Shown: piece after piece, positions 7,860-15,765 of the stretch | Layout of the letters: every line of letters begins with the position of its first letter | How positions within the stretch are numbered: the stretch's first letter is position 1 | DNA from: Lichenicoccus sp964235615 | Lineage (GTDB): Bacteria > Pseudomonadota > Alphaproteobacteria > Acetobacterales > Acetobacteraceae | Assembly (NCBI GenBank): GCA_964235615.1 | Contig: CAXSEE010000020.1 | Coordinates: forward strand, 1 to 35,529 | Reading direction: 5' to 3' | Length of the DNA: 35,529 bases | Position numbers and translations under genes: made by a program | Notes under the pieces: generated by a model | Told to the model about the DNA's origin: nothing | The model's input: the letters and a program-made list of their open reading frames with translations, nothing else | Databases searched by the model: none

Positions 7860-8585
7860 CTAATCGCCCACTGCTTCCGGCGCGGCATCCAGCCGCTGCC
7901 GGAGGGTCTCCACCACGCTCTCGAACATCGCGGTGGTGAGGCGTCCGGTATTCGTGTTGTAGCGTGACACGTGATAGCTGTCGGCGAGCAGCAGGCCGTC
8001 CGGAAGCGTCGAAATCTGGCCATGGCGGAAGCGCAGCCGCGAAAGCGGGATGCCGCAGGCGGTCAGGACCGCGCTATGGGCCAGCACCCCGAGGGCGAGC
8101 ACCGCGCGCAGCGGCCGGATGGTCTGCAATTCCGAACGCAGGAAGCGGTTGCAGACACGCACCTCGACCGGTTGCGGCAGGTTGGCCGGCGGCACGCAGC
8201 GCACGGCGTTGACGATCCGGCAGCCGCTCAGCAACAGCCCGTCATCGGGGTCGGCGCCGTAGCTTCCGGTGGCGAAGCCGAACTTCAGCAAGGTCTCGTA
8301 GAGCAATGTGCCAGCGAAATCGCCCGTGAACGGACGGCCGGTGCGGTTGGCCCCCTTCACGCCCGGAGCCAGGCCGACGATGAGCAGCCCGACGTCCAGC
8401 CCGCCCCATGACGGCACCGGCCCGTTCCACCACTCCGGATGCGCCGCGCGGTTGTCCTCGCGATAGGCGACCAGCCGCGGGCAGAGCGGGCAATCCCGAT
8501 GTGGTTGCTCTAGCGGGGCTGGTTGCTCAAGGTCGGGCTCTGAAGCCAGCTCGTCATGGGAAGTAGGAATGAAGGCCATCGGCAT
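7860..8585 (-). CDS. Family 5 uracil-DNA glycosylase with Fe-S cluster
   Basis: This protein of about 241 residues removes uracil (and in this family hypoxanthine and other damaged bases) from DNA. Motif A, GLAPGVKGANRTGRPFTGDF, is the family 5 (UdgB) form with no acidic residue at the usual catalytic place; motif B is YHVSRYNTNTGR. Cysteines in RDCPLCPR, SGCRIVNAVRC and RVCN fit the four Fe-S ligands of family 4/5 enzymes. The ATG at 8585 is chosen because homology begins soon after; a second ATG lies at 8579. The frame extends upstream but would overlap the NYN gene, which stops only 4 nt before this start. The pair is probably co-transcribed. Confidence 0.88.
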   Translation of the reverse strand: MPMAFIPTSHDELASEPDLEQPAPLEQPHRDCPLCPRLVAYREDNRAAHPEWWNGPVPSWGGLDVGLLIVGLAPGVKGANRTGRPFTGDFAGTLLYETLLKFGFATGSYGADPDDGLLLSGCRIVNAVRCVPPANLPQPVEVRVCNRFLRSELQTIRPLRAVLALGVLAHSAVLTACGIPLSRLRFRHGQISTLPDGLLLADSYHVSRYNTNTGRLTTAMFESVVETLRQRLDAAPEAVGD

Positions 8586-8589
8586 TCCG

Positions 8590-9189
8590 TCAGGGGGTTG
8601 GGGTCGGCTCGCCGATTTCCGAAAGTGGCGTGCGTGCGGCCGGACGGCTGCGCGTCTCGGTCTGTCTGCGGGTGAACTCAATGGCGATATCCGCCAGTTC
8701 GATGAACTGGTCGGCCTGTCGGCGCAGTTCGTCACCGACCATCGGCGGGGTCGTGCGGATCGAGGAGATCACGGAGACCCGCACTCCCTGGCGTTGCACC
8801 GCCTCGACCAGCCGGCGGAAGTCGGAGTCGCCGCTGAACAGGACCGCATGATCCATACGCGGGCTCATTTCCAGCATGTCGACCGCGAGTTCGATATCCA
8901 TGTTCCCCTTGATCCTCCGCCGCCCGGTCGGGTCGGTGAACTCGCGCGCGGCCTTGGTCACAAGCGTGTAGCCGTTATAGACGAGCCAGTCGGTCAGCGG
9001 CTTCAGCGGCGAATATTCCTCGGAGTCCAGCACCGCGGAATAATAATGGGCGCGCATCAGCTTGCTGCGGCCGCGGAAGAAGGCAAGCAGGCTGCGGTAG
9101 TCGACATCGAAGCCAAGACTGCGTGAAGCAGAATAAAGATTTGCTCCGTCAATGAAGAGGCACACGCGGTCCTCCGGGCGGAAATCCAT
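8590..9189 (-). CDS. NYN/PIN-like domain protein (LabA type)
   Basis: This 199-residue cytosolic protein has the NYN (Nedd4-BP1, YacP-like nuclease) fold in its first 150 residues. Acidic active-site positions are visible in VCLFIDGANLY (Asp14), KGNMDIELAVDML (two aspartates), and VLFSGDSDFRRLVEAV. These match the metal-binding aspartates of PIN-like RNases. The C-terminal 45 residues are polar and probably disordered. Proteins of this LabA/DUF88 group are common in alphaproteobacteria and are presumed RNases; the target is unknown. It is the first gene of a two-gene unit with the uracil-DNA glycosylase (gap 4 nt) and is divergent from folK across 120 nt. Confidence 0.88.
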   Translation of the reverse strand: MDFRPEDRVCLFIDGANLYSASRSLGFDVDYRSLLAFFRGRSKLMRAHYYSAVLDSEEYSPLKPLTDWLVYNGYTLVTKAAREFTDPTGRRRIKGNMDIELAVDMLEMSPRMDHAVLFSGDSDFRRLVEAVQRQGVRVSVISSIRTTPPMVGDELRRQADQFIELADIAIEFTRRQTETRSRPAARTPLSEIGEPTPTP

Positions 9190-9252
9190 GTTTAGATCCT
9201 GATCCAGCTATTGATAGGTAAAGGTTAAGAAATCATTCAGCGTGCAGCTGCG

Positions 9253-9281
9253 TTGGTCATCTTTCCACCTACCTGTTATGA
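9253..9281 (+). promoter_or_regulatory. Possible sigma-70 promoter for folK
   Basis: TTGGTC (9253-9258) and TTATGA (9276-9281) are separated by 17 nt and lie 28 nt upstream of the folK ATG. Match to consensus is only moderate. It sits in the AT-richer 120-nt divergent spacer between the NYN gene and folK, the only place where the long plus-strand run from folK onward can begin. Confidence 0.3.
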
Positions 9282-9309
9282 CAACGCCTGGCCATAGGGC
9301 GAAGATGCA

Positions 9310-9828
9310 ATGATCTTGATCGCGATCGGAGCTAATTTGCCTGGTTCCTGGGGGCGCGATCCGATCGAGACCTGCCGCCGCGCGGCACTCGAGATCGGCC
9401 AGCTGCCGGGCTTGCGGATCGAGGCGCTGTCGCCATGGTATCGCAGTGCGCCGGTGCCGGCCTCGGATCAGCCCGATTACGTCAACGGGATCGCCCGGCT
9501 TGCCGGACAGGCCGACCCGGCCGAGCTGTTGGCCCGGTTGCAGGCCATCGAGCGGGCCGGCGGGCGCGTGCGCGGAGTTCGCAACGCGGCGCGCACGCTG
9601 GATCTGGATATCATCGATATCGACGGGCTGCTGCGGGAGCAGCCGGATCCGATCCTGCCGCACCCGCGGGCGCACGCGCGGGCGTTCGTGCTGCTGCCGT
9701 TGCAGGACGTGGCCGCGGGCTGGGTGGAACCGCGAAGCCGGCGCACGGTCGCGGAACTGCTCACCCTTCTCAGAGGCGGTTGCGGCGACGGGCAGGCTCC
9801 ATTAGGATGGCCAGTTCAATATAGATAG
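9310..9828 (+). CDS. folK: 6-hydroxymethyl-7,8-dihydropterin pyrophosphokinase
   Basis: This 172-residue cytosolic enzyme transfers pyrophosphate from ATP to 6-hydroxymethyl-dihydropterin in folate synthesis. Motifs: ILIAIGANLPG at the N-terminus, LSPWYRSAPVPASDQPDYVNG with the substrate loop, and the HPPK signature NAARTLDLDIIDID with its metal-binding aspartates, then LPHPRAHARAFVLLPL. Length is normal. The last 20 residues are less typical. It precedes rpoZ by 16 nt and is the first gene of the long plus-strand series. Confidence 0.95.
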   Translation: MILIAIGANLPGSWGRDPIETCRRAALEIGQLPGLRIEALSPWYRSAPVPASDQPDYVNGIARLAGQADPAELLARLQAIERAGGRVRGVRNAARTLDLDIIDIDGLLREQPDPILPHPRAHARAFVLLPLQDVAAGWVEPRSRRTVAELLTLLRGGCGDGQAPLGWPVQYR

Positions 9829-9844
9829 AGCGGAGGTTGGCCGC

Positions 9845-10243
9845 ATGGCGCGCGTCACCGTCGAAGATTGCGTCGAGAAAATCCCCAATCGCTTCGAGCT
9901 GGTCCTGCTCGCGGCCCAGCGGGCGCGGAACCTCAGCCGTGGCGAGGAACTGACCGTCGACCGGGACAATGACAAGAATCCGGTGGTTGCCTTGCGCGAG
10001 ATCGCAGAGGAGACGATCGAGCTTGGCCGCCTGCATCAGGACCTGATCAAGTCTCTGGCACGTGCCCCGGAGCCGGAGCCGGCGGACGAGGAGGTGCTCG
10101 ACCTGATCCCGACCGACCAGAACATCTTCGGCCTGCAGGACGTCTCCGCGGAGGAGGAGGCCGGCAACATGGGCACCGAGTTGTCGCCCGAGGACCTCGA
10201 GTCCGCCATCGAGGCCGAGCTCGGCGGCCGTACTCGCCGTTAG
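9845..10243 (+). CDS. rpoZ: RNA polymerase omega subunit
   Basis: This 132-residue protein starts MARVTVEDCVEKIPNRFELV, the near-invariant omega N-terminus, followed by LLAAQRARNLSRG and NPVVALREIAEETI. Omega binds the beta-prime subunit and helps RNA polymerase assembly and the ppGpp response. The acidic C-terminal tail (residues 75-132) is typical for alphaproteobacteria. GGAGG lies 5 nt upstream of the ATG. It is directly followed by the ppGpp synthetase/hydrolase gene, a conserved pairing that links alarmone production with its polymerase target. Confidence 0.97.
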   Translation: MARVTVEDCVEKIPNRFELVLLAAQRARNLSRGEELTVDRDNDKNPVVALREIAEETIELGRLHQDLIKSLARAPEPEPADEEVLDLIPTDQNIFGLQDVSAEEEAGNMGTELSPEDLESAIEAELGGRTRR

Positions 10244-10249
10244 GTGAGC

Positions 10250-12655
10250 ATGCGGGCGCCTCCGGCTGCCGCGCCGGACGGCGCCCGGACGACCCCGTCC
10301 GGGCTCGCCGGGACGCCGACGGAGATAGCGGCCGATATCCCGGTCGGCACGCCGCTGGCGTCCAAGGCGGCAGGGTTCGACGACAAGACCACTGTCCGGC
10401 CGATCAACTGCGATGCGTTGATCCGCCGCATTCTCGCTTATGACCCGAACGCCGACGTCGGCCTGATCGAACGCGCCTTCGCGCTCGCGAAAGAGGCCCA
10501 CGCCGCGCAGAAGCGCGACAACGGCGAGCCCTATATCATCCATCCCCTCGCGGTCGCCGAGATCCTGGCTGGCTTCAGGCTCGACGTCGCCTCGATCGCG
10601 ACGGGTCTGCTGCACGATACGGTCGAGGATACCGGCATCACCTATGCCGCGCTCGAGACGAAGTTCGGCCGCCCGATCGCCGACCTGGTCGACGGCGTGA
10701 CCAAGCTGACCCGGCTCGAACTGCAATCGGACCGCACCAAGCAGGCGGAGAACTTCCGCAAGCTGGTGCTGGCAATGAGCCGCGACATCAGGGTCCTGAT
10801 CGTCAAGCTGGCCGACCGCCTGCACAACATGCGCACCTTGCACTACGTGCGGCGGCAGGACCGGCGCGAGCGGATCGCGCACGAGACCATGGACATCTAT
10901 GCGCCCCTGGCCGGCCGCATCGGCATGGACCGCGTCAAGACCGAGCTGCAGGACCGCTCCTTCGCCGAGCTGGAACCGGAAGCCAATTCCACCATACAGG
11001 CACGGCTCAACTACCTGCGCGGCCAGGGCGCCGACGTGATCGAGGAAGTCCGCCAGGAGCTCAGCCGCATCTGCCGCGAAGCCGGGGTGGAGCTGATCGA
11101 GGTGATGGGACGCGAGAAATCGCCCTTCTCGATCTGGGAGAAGATGCAGCGTCGCAACGTCGCCTTCGAGCAGTTGTCGGACATCATGGCGTTCCGCGTG
11201 CTGGTACGCTCGCGAGAGGCTTGCTACGTGTCGCTCGGCGCGGTGCATGGCTCGTATCCGGTGATCGCCGGCCGCTTCAAGGACTACATCTCGACGCCAA
11301 AGGCGAACGGCTACCAGAGCCTGCATACCGGCGTCACCCTGCGGCATCCGCGCAACCAGAAGATCGAGGTGCAGATCCGCACGCCGGAGATGCATGACGT
11401 CGCCGAGAACGGCGTGGCGTCGCACTGGGTGTATAAGGAGGTCGACGAGCGGAGCGGTGTTGCAGGTGGCGCGGGTTCCGGCGGCGTGAGCTCGGTGGTC
11501 AGCAGCCTGCGCCGGCTGCGCTGGGTGCAGGACCTGCTCGAGATCATCGAGAATTCGGCGGCGCCCGACGAGTTCCTCGAGAACACCAAGCTCGAGCTCT
11601 ACCAGGACCAGGTGTTCTGCTTCACCCCGAAAGGCCAGCTGATCCAGTTGCCGCGCGGGGCCACCCCGGTCGATTTCGCCTACGCCGTGCACAGCCAGGT
11701 GGGCGACGCCTGCGTCGGCGCCAAGGTCAACGGCCGGCTGATGCCGCTGCGGCACGAGCTGCAGAACGGCGACCAGGTCGAGATCATGACCGCGCGCGGC
11801 GGCACCCCGTCACCCTCGTGGGAACGCTTCGTCGTCACCGGCAAGGCGCGGGCGCGGATACGGCGGCACCTCGCCCAGCAGCAGCGCGAGACCCATCTCG
11901 ATGCCGGGCGGGCGGCGCTGGCCAAGGCCTTCCGGCAGGAGGGCGTCGATGGTTCCGAGAAGGTGCTCGATGCGGCGCTGAAGGGGCTGAAGTGCGCCAC
12001 CCGCGACGACCTCTATGTCGCCGTCGGCAATGGCAATCTCGGACCCAAGGACGTGGTCCATGCGGCCTATCCGGAACTGCGCCACGGTGCCGCCCGCGCG
12101 CCGCGCATGATCCCGAGCCTGCCGCGTCCGCCCAGTGGCCGCGCAGTTGGAGCGCGCGCTTCCGGGGGAGCGCGCGCCGGAGCCGATGCCGGCGGGATGC
12201 CCCTGGTCGGCCTCGGGTCGGGGATCTCGGTGCATTTCGCCGGCTGCTGCCATCCGCTGCCGGGGGACAAGATCCTGGGCATCGTCGCCCAGGGCAAGGG
12301 CATCACGGTGCATACCGCCGGCTGCCAGACGCTGGAGAGCTTCGCCGCCACCCCGGAGCGCTTCATGGACATCGACTGGGACTATGACCTGATCACCAGG
12401 GGCAGCAGCCACGAGACCCATGTCGGCCGGGTCAGCGTGATCGCCGCCAACGAGCCCTCCATGCTGGCGACCCTGACCAATACGGCGGCGAAGCATGACG
12501 GCACCGTGGTCAACCTCAAGATCGTCAACCGCCAGCTCGATTTCATGGAGATCCTGGTCGATGTGGAGGTGCGTGACCTGCGCCATCTCTCGACCGTGAT
12601 CGCCGGGCTGCGCGGGGCCAGCGGCATCACCCAGGTCGAGCGGGCCAAGGCATGA
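10250..12655 (+). CDS. rel: Bifunctional (p)ppGpp synthetase/hydrolase
   Basis: This cytosolic Rel/SpoT homologue (801 residues from ATG 10250) makes and degrades the stringent-response alarmone. The N-terminal 55 residues are low-complexity. The HD hydrolase domain follows (HPLAVAEIL, then LLHDTVEDTG with His122/Asp123/Glu126/Asp127). The synthetase domain has RFKDYISTPKANGYQSLHT and IEVQIRTPEMHDVAENGVASH; its RFKD form is that of bifunctional enzymes. A Gly/Ser linker leads to TGS (LYQDQVFCFTPKGQLIQLPR), then a CCHPLPGD zinc/CC element and a C-terminal ACT domain. An intact HD motif means hydrolysis is retained, as expected for the single Rsh of alphaproteobacteria. GTG at 10244 is an alternative start; rpoZ ends at 10243. 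Confidence 0.95.
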   Translation: MRAPPAAAPDGARTTPSGLAGTPTEIAADIPVGTPLASKAAGFDDKTTVRPINCDALIRRILAYDPNADVGLIERAFALAKEAHAAQKRDNGEPYIIHPLAVAEILAGFRLDVASIATGLLHDTVEDTGITYAALETKFGRPIADLVDGVTKLTRLELQSDRTKQAENFRKLVLAMSRDIRVLIVKLADRLHNMRTLHYVRRQDRRERIAHETMDIYAPLAGRIGMDRVKTELQDRSFAELEPEANSTIQARLNYLRGQGADVIEEVRQELSRICREAGVELIEVMGREKSPFSIWEKMQRRNVAFEQLSDIMAFRVLVRSREACYVSLGAVHGSYPVIAGRFKDYISTPKANGYQSLHTGVTLRHPRNQKIEVQIRTPEMHDVAENGVASHWVYKEVDERSGVAGGAGSGGVSSVVSSLRRLRWVQDLLEIIENSAAPDEFLENTKLELYQDQVFCFTPKGQLIQLPRGATPVDFAYAVHSQVGDACVGAKVNGRLMPLRHELQNGDQVEIMTARGGTPSPSWERFVVTGKARARIRRHLAQQQRETHLDAGRAALAKAFRQEGVDGSEKVLDAALKGLKCATRDDLYVAVGNGNLGPKDVVHAAYPELRHGAARAPRMIPSLPRPPSGRAVGARASGGARAGADAGGMPLVGLGSGISVHFAGCCHPLPGDKILGIVAQGKGITVHTAGCQTLESFAATPERFMDIDWDYDLITRGSSHETHVGRVSVIAANEPSMLATLTNTAAKHDGTVVNLKIVNRQLDFMEILVDVEVRDLRHLSTVIAGLRGASGITQVERAKA

Positions 12656-12661
12656 TCTCCC

Positions 12662-12717
12662 CATGGTAATCCTGGCGTGATGGTCCTGGCATGGTAGTTC
12701 GGGCATGATGATCGGCC
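12662..12717. repeat. Degenerate 14-bp tandem repeat spanning the acpS start
   Basis: Four 14-nt units follow one another: catggtaatcctgg (12662-12675), cgtgatggtcctgg (12676-12689), catggtagttcggg (12690-12703), and a last one (12704-12717) that contains the acpS ATG codons and first residues. Between rel and acpS there is nothing else. The repeat puts several ATG/GTG triplets and tgg-rich words directly before the true start and leaves no clear Shine-Dalgarno. Confidence 0.7.
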
Positions 12718-13124
12718 TGGGCACCGACCTGTGCGACATCAGGCGGATCGAGCGGGTGATGGCGGCGCATGGCGAGCGCTTTCTCAACAGGGTGTTCACC
12801 GTCGAGGAGCGGGCGCGCGCGGACCGCCGCATCGAGGCGTTGCGGCCGGCGACCTACGCCAAGCGCTGGGCGGCGAAGGAAGCCTGCGCCAAGGCGCTCG
12901 GCACCGGTTTCGCCAAGGGCGTGTTCCATTCCGACATGGGCGTGGTGAACATGCCGGGTGGCCAGCCGACGCTGGTGCTGACCGGGGGGGCGCTGCGCCG
13001 GCTGCGCATGCTGATGCCTGCCGGGATGCATCCGGCGATCCTGGTGACGATGACCGACGAGCCGCCCTATGCGTTCGCCCAGGTGCTGATCTCGGCAGTG
13101 CCGGAAGGCCGCAGCGGCGGCTGA
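12705..13124 (+). CDS. acpS: Holo-[acyl-carrier-protein] synthase
   Basis: This 139-residue enzyme transfers 4'-phosphopantetheine from CoA to a serine of ACP, activating fatty acid synthesis. MIGLGTDLCDIRRIERV holds the metal-binding aspartate, FTVEERARA the trimer-interface region, and YAKRWAAKEACAKALGTGF the catalytic Glu-Ala-Lys motif. Length is typical. Two successive ATGs (12705, 12708) are possible starts, both inside a degenerate 14-bp repeat. The order rel-acpS-lepB-rnc-era is a conserved alphaproteobacterial arrangement. A 2.3-copy 12-bp repeat begins right after the stop. Confidence 0.95.
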   Translation: MMIGLGTDLCDIRRIERVMAAHGERFLNRVFTVEERARADRRIEALRPATYAKRWAAKEACAKALGTGFAKGVFHSDMGVVNMPGGQPTLVLTGGALRRLRMLMPAGMHPAILVTMTDEPPYAFAQVLISAVPEGRSGG

Positions 13125-13125
13125 A

Positions 13126-13153
13126 GCGGATGCTGATGCGGATGCTGATGCGG
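13126..13153. repeat. 12-bp tandem repeat after acpS
   Basis: The unit gcggatgctgat occurs twice in full (13126-13137, 13138-13149) and continues as gcgg (13150-13153). It begins one base after the acpS stop. It is short, but together with the 14-bp repeat it means acpS is bracketed by tandem repeats. Confidence 0.8.
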
Positions 13154-13179
13154 TTTGGGCGATAGGGCGTGCTTGACAG

Positions 13180-13205
13180 GCGGAAGCCCGAACGGCTTCA
13201 TCCGC
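13180..13205 (+). other. Stem-loop between acpS and lepB
   Basis: GAAGCC (13183-13188) and GGCTTC (13194-13199) form a perfect 6-bp stem around a 5-nt loop; alternatively GCGGA/TCCGC (13180-13184, 13201-13205) closes it with a bulge. No T-run follows, so it is not a standard intrinsic terminator. It lies about 43 nt before the lepB start and could be an mRNA processing or stability element, or have no role. Confidence 0.35.
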
Positions 13206-13247
13206 CGGCTTCGCGATGACCCCAGGAACCCCGGCTTCAGGAAACCG

Positions 13248-14069
13248 ATGACCCCAAGCAATCCCTCCGACAGCGACAAGGCCAGGGCCGTGCGGAGGGA
13301 TGCCAAGAAGGACAGCCGCTCGAGCAGCTGGGAGCTGCTGCGCACGCTGATCTATGCCGCCCTGATTGCCGTCGTGGTGCGTACCTTCCTGTTCGAATCC
13401 TTCAACATCCCGTCCGGCTCGATGATCCCGACCCTTCTGGTCGGGGATTATCTGTTCGTCTCGAAATACGAGTACGGCTATTCGCGCTTCTCGCTGCCGT
13501 TCTCGCCGGACCTGTTCGAGGGCCGCGTGCTGAGCCATGTGCCGCATCGTGGCGATGTCGCGGTGTTCCGCTTCACCCAGGACAACTCGATCGACTATAT
13601 CAAGCGCATCGTCGGCCTGCCTGGCGACCACGTCCGGATGCAGGATGGCGAGCTGTATATCAATGGCGCCGAGGTGCCGCGCACCGACCTCGGCGATTAC
13701 GTGGCTTCCGACGAGAACGGCACCCGCATGCAGGGACGGCGCTATATGGAGCGCCTTCCGGGAAGTGCCGGGCGCGGGTCGGTGCCGCACCAGATCCTCA
13801 AGCTGACCAGCGAGGGCCAGTACAACAACACGCCCGACTATGTCGTGCCCACGGGCTATTTCTTCGCCATGGGCGACAACCGCGACGACAGCGCGGACAG
13901 CCGCTTCATGGGCACGGAGTCTGACGACCTGGGCTTCGTGCCGCTGCAGAACCTGGTCGGCCATGCCCAGTTCATCTTCTTCTCGGTGGACGGGCGGCAT
14001 CCGATCTGGGAGTTCTGGGATTGGCCGGCGGAGATCCGCTGGGGCCGTATCCTGAACTGGGTGCGCTGA
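13248..14069 (+). CDS. lepB: Signal peptidase I
   Basis: This 273-residue inner-membrane protease removes signal peptides from Sec and Tat substrates. After a charged N-terminus there is one membrane anchor (LIYAALIAVVVRTFLF), then FNIPSGSMIPTLLVGDYLFV with the catalytic serine, DYIKRIVGLPGDHV with the catalytic lysine, and GYFFAMGDNRDDSADSR, the family box E. The catalytic domain is periplasmic. ATG 13248 follows AGGA by 5 nt; the frame upstream to 13155 has no family resemblance. It lies between acpS and rnc, and the rnc start nearly abuts its stop. Its products include the exported proteins in this window such as BamA and Skp. Confidence 0.95.
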   Translation: MTPSNPSDSDKARAVRRDAKKDSRSSSWELLRTLIYAALIAVVVRTFLFESFNIPSGSMIPTLLVGDYLFVSKYEYGYSRFSLPFSPDLFEGRVLSHVPHRGDVAVFRFTQDNSIDYIKRIVGLPGDHVRMQDGELYINGAEVPRTDLGDYVASDENGTRMQGRRYMERLPGSAGRGSVPHQILKLTSEGQYNNTPDYVVPTGYFFAMGDNRDDSADSRFMGTESDDLGFVPLQNLVGHAQFIFFSVDGRHPIWEFWDWPAEIRWGRILNWVR

Positions 14070-14071
14070 AG

Positions 14072-14830
14072 GTGGATGGGCCGCCCGATTCTGGACAGCA
14101 GATTGGGCCCAGGCAGAAGATCGAGGCGCTGCTGGGTCGGTCGTTCACACGTCCCGCATTGCTCGATGAGGCCCTGACGCATCGTTCCGCGGCCAACGAG
14201 AGCCGCCAGCGCATCAAGGCTGCCTCCGGAGCCGCGGTTGGCGGCGCTCCCCGGGGTCGGAGCGGCAGCGGCTCGAACGAGCGGCTCGAATTCATTGGCG
14301 ACCGGGTGCTCGGCCTGTTGATGGCCGAGTGGCTGATCGAGCGCTTCCCCGACGAGCAGGAGGGCGATCTCGGCCCGCGTCATGCGTATCTGGTGTCGCG
14401 TCCGGTGCTGGCGCGCATCGCCGAGGAGATCGGCCTGCCGGCGGCGCTCGATGTCGCCCCGCACGAGGCTCGCGCGGGGGTCAGGCAGGTGGCGAACGTG
14501 CTGGCGGATGCGATCGAGGCCGTGCTGGGTGCGGCCTATCTCGATGGCGGCCTGGACGGCGCCCGCCGTTTCGTCCGTGCCGGCTGGATGGACGCGATGG
14601 TCGGACAGACGCTGCCGCCCAAGGACCCGAAGACCACGCTGCAGGAATGGCTGCTGGGTCGCGGCATGAAGCTGCCGACCTACACGGTCGCTTCGGCGGA
14701 GGGTCCTTCGCATGCCCCCATCTTCGTGATCGAGGTGTCCGCCTCCGGCAAGACCGGCAGCGGAACCGCGGGAAGCAAGCGCATGGCCGAGAGTGCGGCG
14801 GCGGCCGATCTGCTGAGGCAACTGCGATGA
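14072..14830 (+). CDS. rnc: Ribonuclease III
   Basis: This roughly 252-residue double-strand-specific endoribonuclease matures rRNA and processes mRNAs. The RNase III signature NERLEFIGDRVLGLL carries two catalytic acidic residues, and ADAIEAVLGAAYLDGG the other pair; the C-terminal dsRNA-binding domain begins at DPKTTLQEWLLGRG. Between THRSAANE and NERLEF there is an insertion of about 22 Gly/Ala/Ser/Arg-rich residues, where E. coli RNase III has only a few. The start is uncertain: GTG 14072 is chosen, two bases after the lepB stop. An in-frame CTG at 14066 overlaps that stop as CTGA, and TTG 14021 lies inside lepB. The stop overlaps the era ATG as ATGA. Confidence 0.93.
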   Translation: MDGPPDSGQQIGPRQKIEALLGRSFTRPALLDEALTHRSAANESRQRIKAASGAAVGGAPRGRSGSGSNERLEFIGDRVLGLLMAEWLIERFPDEQEGDLGPRHAYLVSRPVLARIAEEIGLPAALDVAPHEARAGVRQVANVLADAIEAVLGAAYLDGGLDGARRFVRAGWMDAMVGQTLPPKDPKTTLQEWLLGRGMKLPTYTVASAEGPSHAPIFVIEVSASGKTGSGTAGSKRMAESAAAADLLRQLR

Positions 14831-15750
14831 GCACCACGCGCTGCGGGTTCGTCGCCATCGTCGGCGCTCCGAATGCCGGGAAATCGACCCTGCTGAACCG
14901 TCTGGCCGGAGCCAAGCTGTCGATCGTCAGCCCGAAGGCGCAGACCACGCGCTTCCGGGTGATCGGCATCCTGATGCGCGACGTCAAGCCCGAAGCGCCG
15001 CCACCAGGGCGCGCGCAGATCCTGCTGGTCGACACTCCGGGCATCTTCCGCCCCAAGCGCAGGCTGGACCGGGCAATGGTGGCCGCGGCCTGGACCGGCT
15101 CGGACGATGCCGACCTCACGTTGGTCCTGGTCGACGCCCGCACCGGCCTGACCGAAGGGGTGCGCGAGATCGCCGCCAAGCTGCATGGCAGCGGCCGCCG
15201 GCTGTGGCTGGTGCTGAACAAGACCGACCTGGTGCCGCGCCTGCGGCTGCTGCCGTTGACGGCCGAACTGGTCGAGCTGCTCCGGGTGGAACGGACCCTG
15301 ATGGTCAGCGCGCGTTCCGGCGAAGGGCTGGAGGACCTGCTGGACGGGCTTGCCGCGGCCCTGCCGGCCGGCCCGTTCCTGTATCCGGAGGACGACCTGA
15401 CCGACCTGCCGGACCGGCTGCTGGCCGCAGAGATGGTGCGCGAGCAGATCTTCCTGCAGACGCACGAGGAAGTGCCCTACGCCGCGACCGTCGAGACCGA
15501 GAGCTTTCGCGAGCAGCCGGACGGCTCGGTGCGCATCGAGGCGACGATCTATGTCTCGCGGGCCGGGCATAAGGGGATCCTGATCGGCGAGAAGGGGGCG
15601 AGGATCAAGATGATCGGCGAGAAGGCGCGGCACGGGCTGGCGGCGTTGCTGGAACGGCCATGCCATCTGTTCCTCAACGTCAAGGAACGGGCCGGCTGGG
15701 ACGAGGAACGCGCCCGCCTGCGCGCGATCGGCCTGGACGACAAGGGGTGA
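14827..15750 (+). CDS. era: GTPase Era
   Basis: This 307-residue GTPase binds 16S rRNA and assists 30S subunit maturation at the membrane. G1 is GAPNAGKST, G2 QTTRFRVIG, G3 DTPG, G4 NKTD, and G5 SARSGEG. The C-terminal KH domain contains GHKGILIGEKGARIKMIGEK, the RNA-binding GxxG element being IGEKG. Length matches the family. ATG overlaps the rnc stop (ATGA), and lepB-rnc-era is a widespread operon. After the stop the gene is followed not by recO, a common neighbour elsewhere, but by a 21-bp repeat array and pyrH. Confidence 0.97.
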   Translation: MSTTRCGFVAIVGAPNAGKSTLLNRLAGAKLSIVSPKAQTTRFRVIGILMRDVKPEAPPPGRAQILLVDTPGIFRPKRRLDRAMVAAAWTGSDDADLTLVLVDARTGLTEGVREIAAKLHGSGRRLWLVLNKTDLVPRLRLLPLTAELVELLRVERTLMVSARSGEGLEDLLDGLAAALPAGPFLYPEDDLTDLPDRLLAAEMVREQIFLQTHEEVPYAATVETESFREQPDGSVRIEATIYVSRAGHKGILIGEKGARIKMIGEKARHGLAALLERPCHLFLNVKERAGWDEERARLRAIGLDDKG

Positions 15751-15765
15751 CGACAGGGGCTGGGG

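Noticed and set aside
7838..7875. Similar words ggcagctagtcg and ggcagctaatcg at the two convergent stop codons
   Set aside because: Only two diverged copies around 26 nt apart; too short to call a repeat with confidence.
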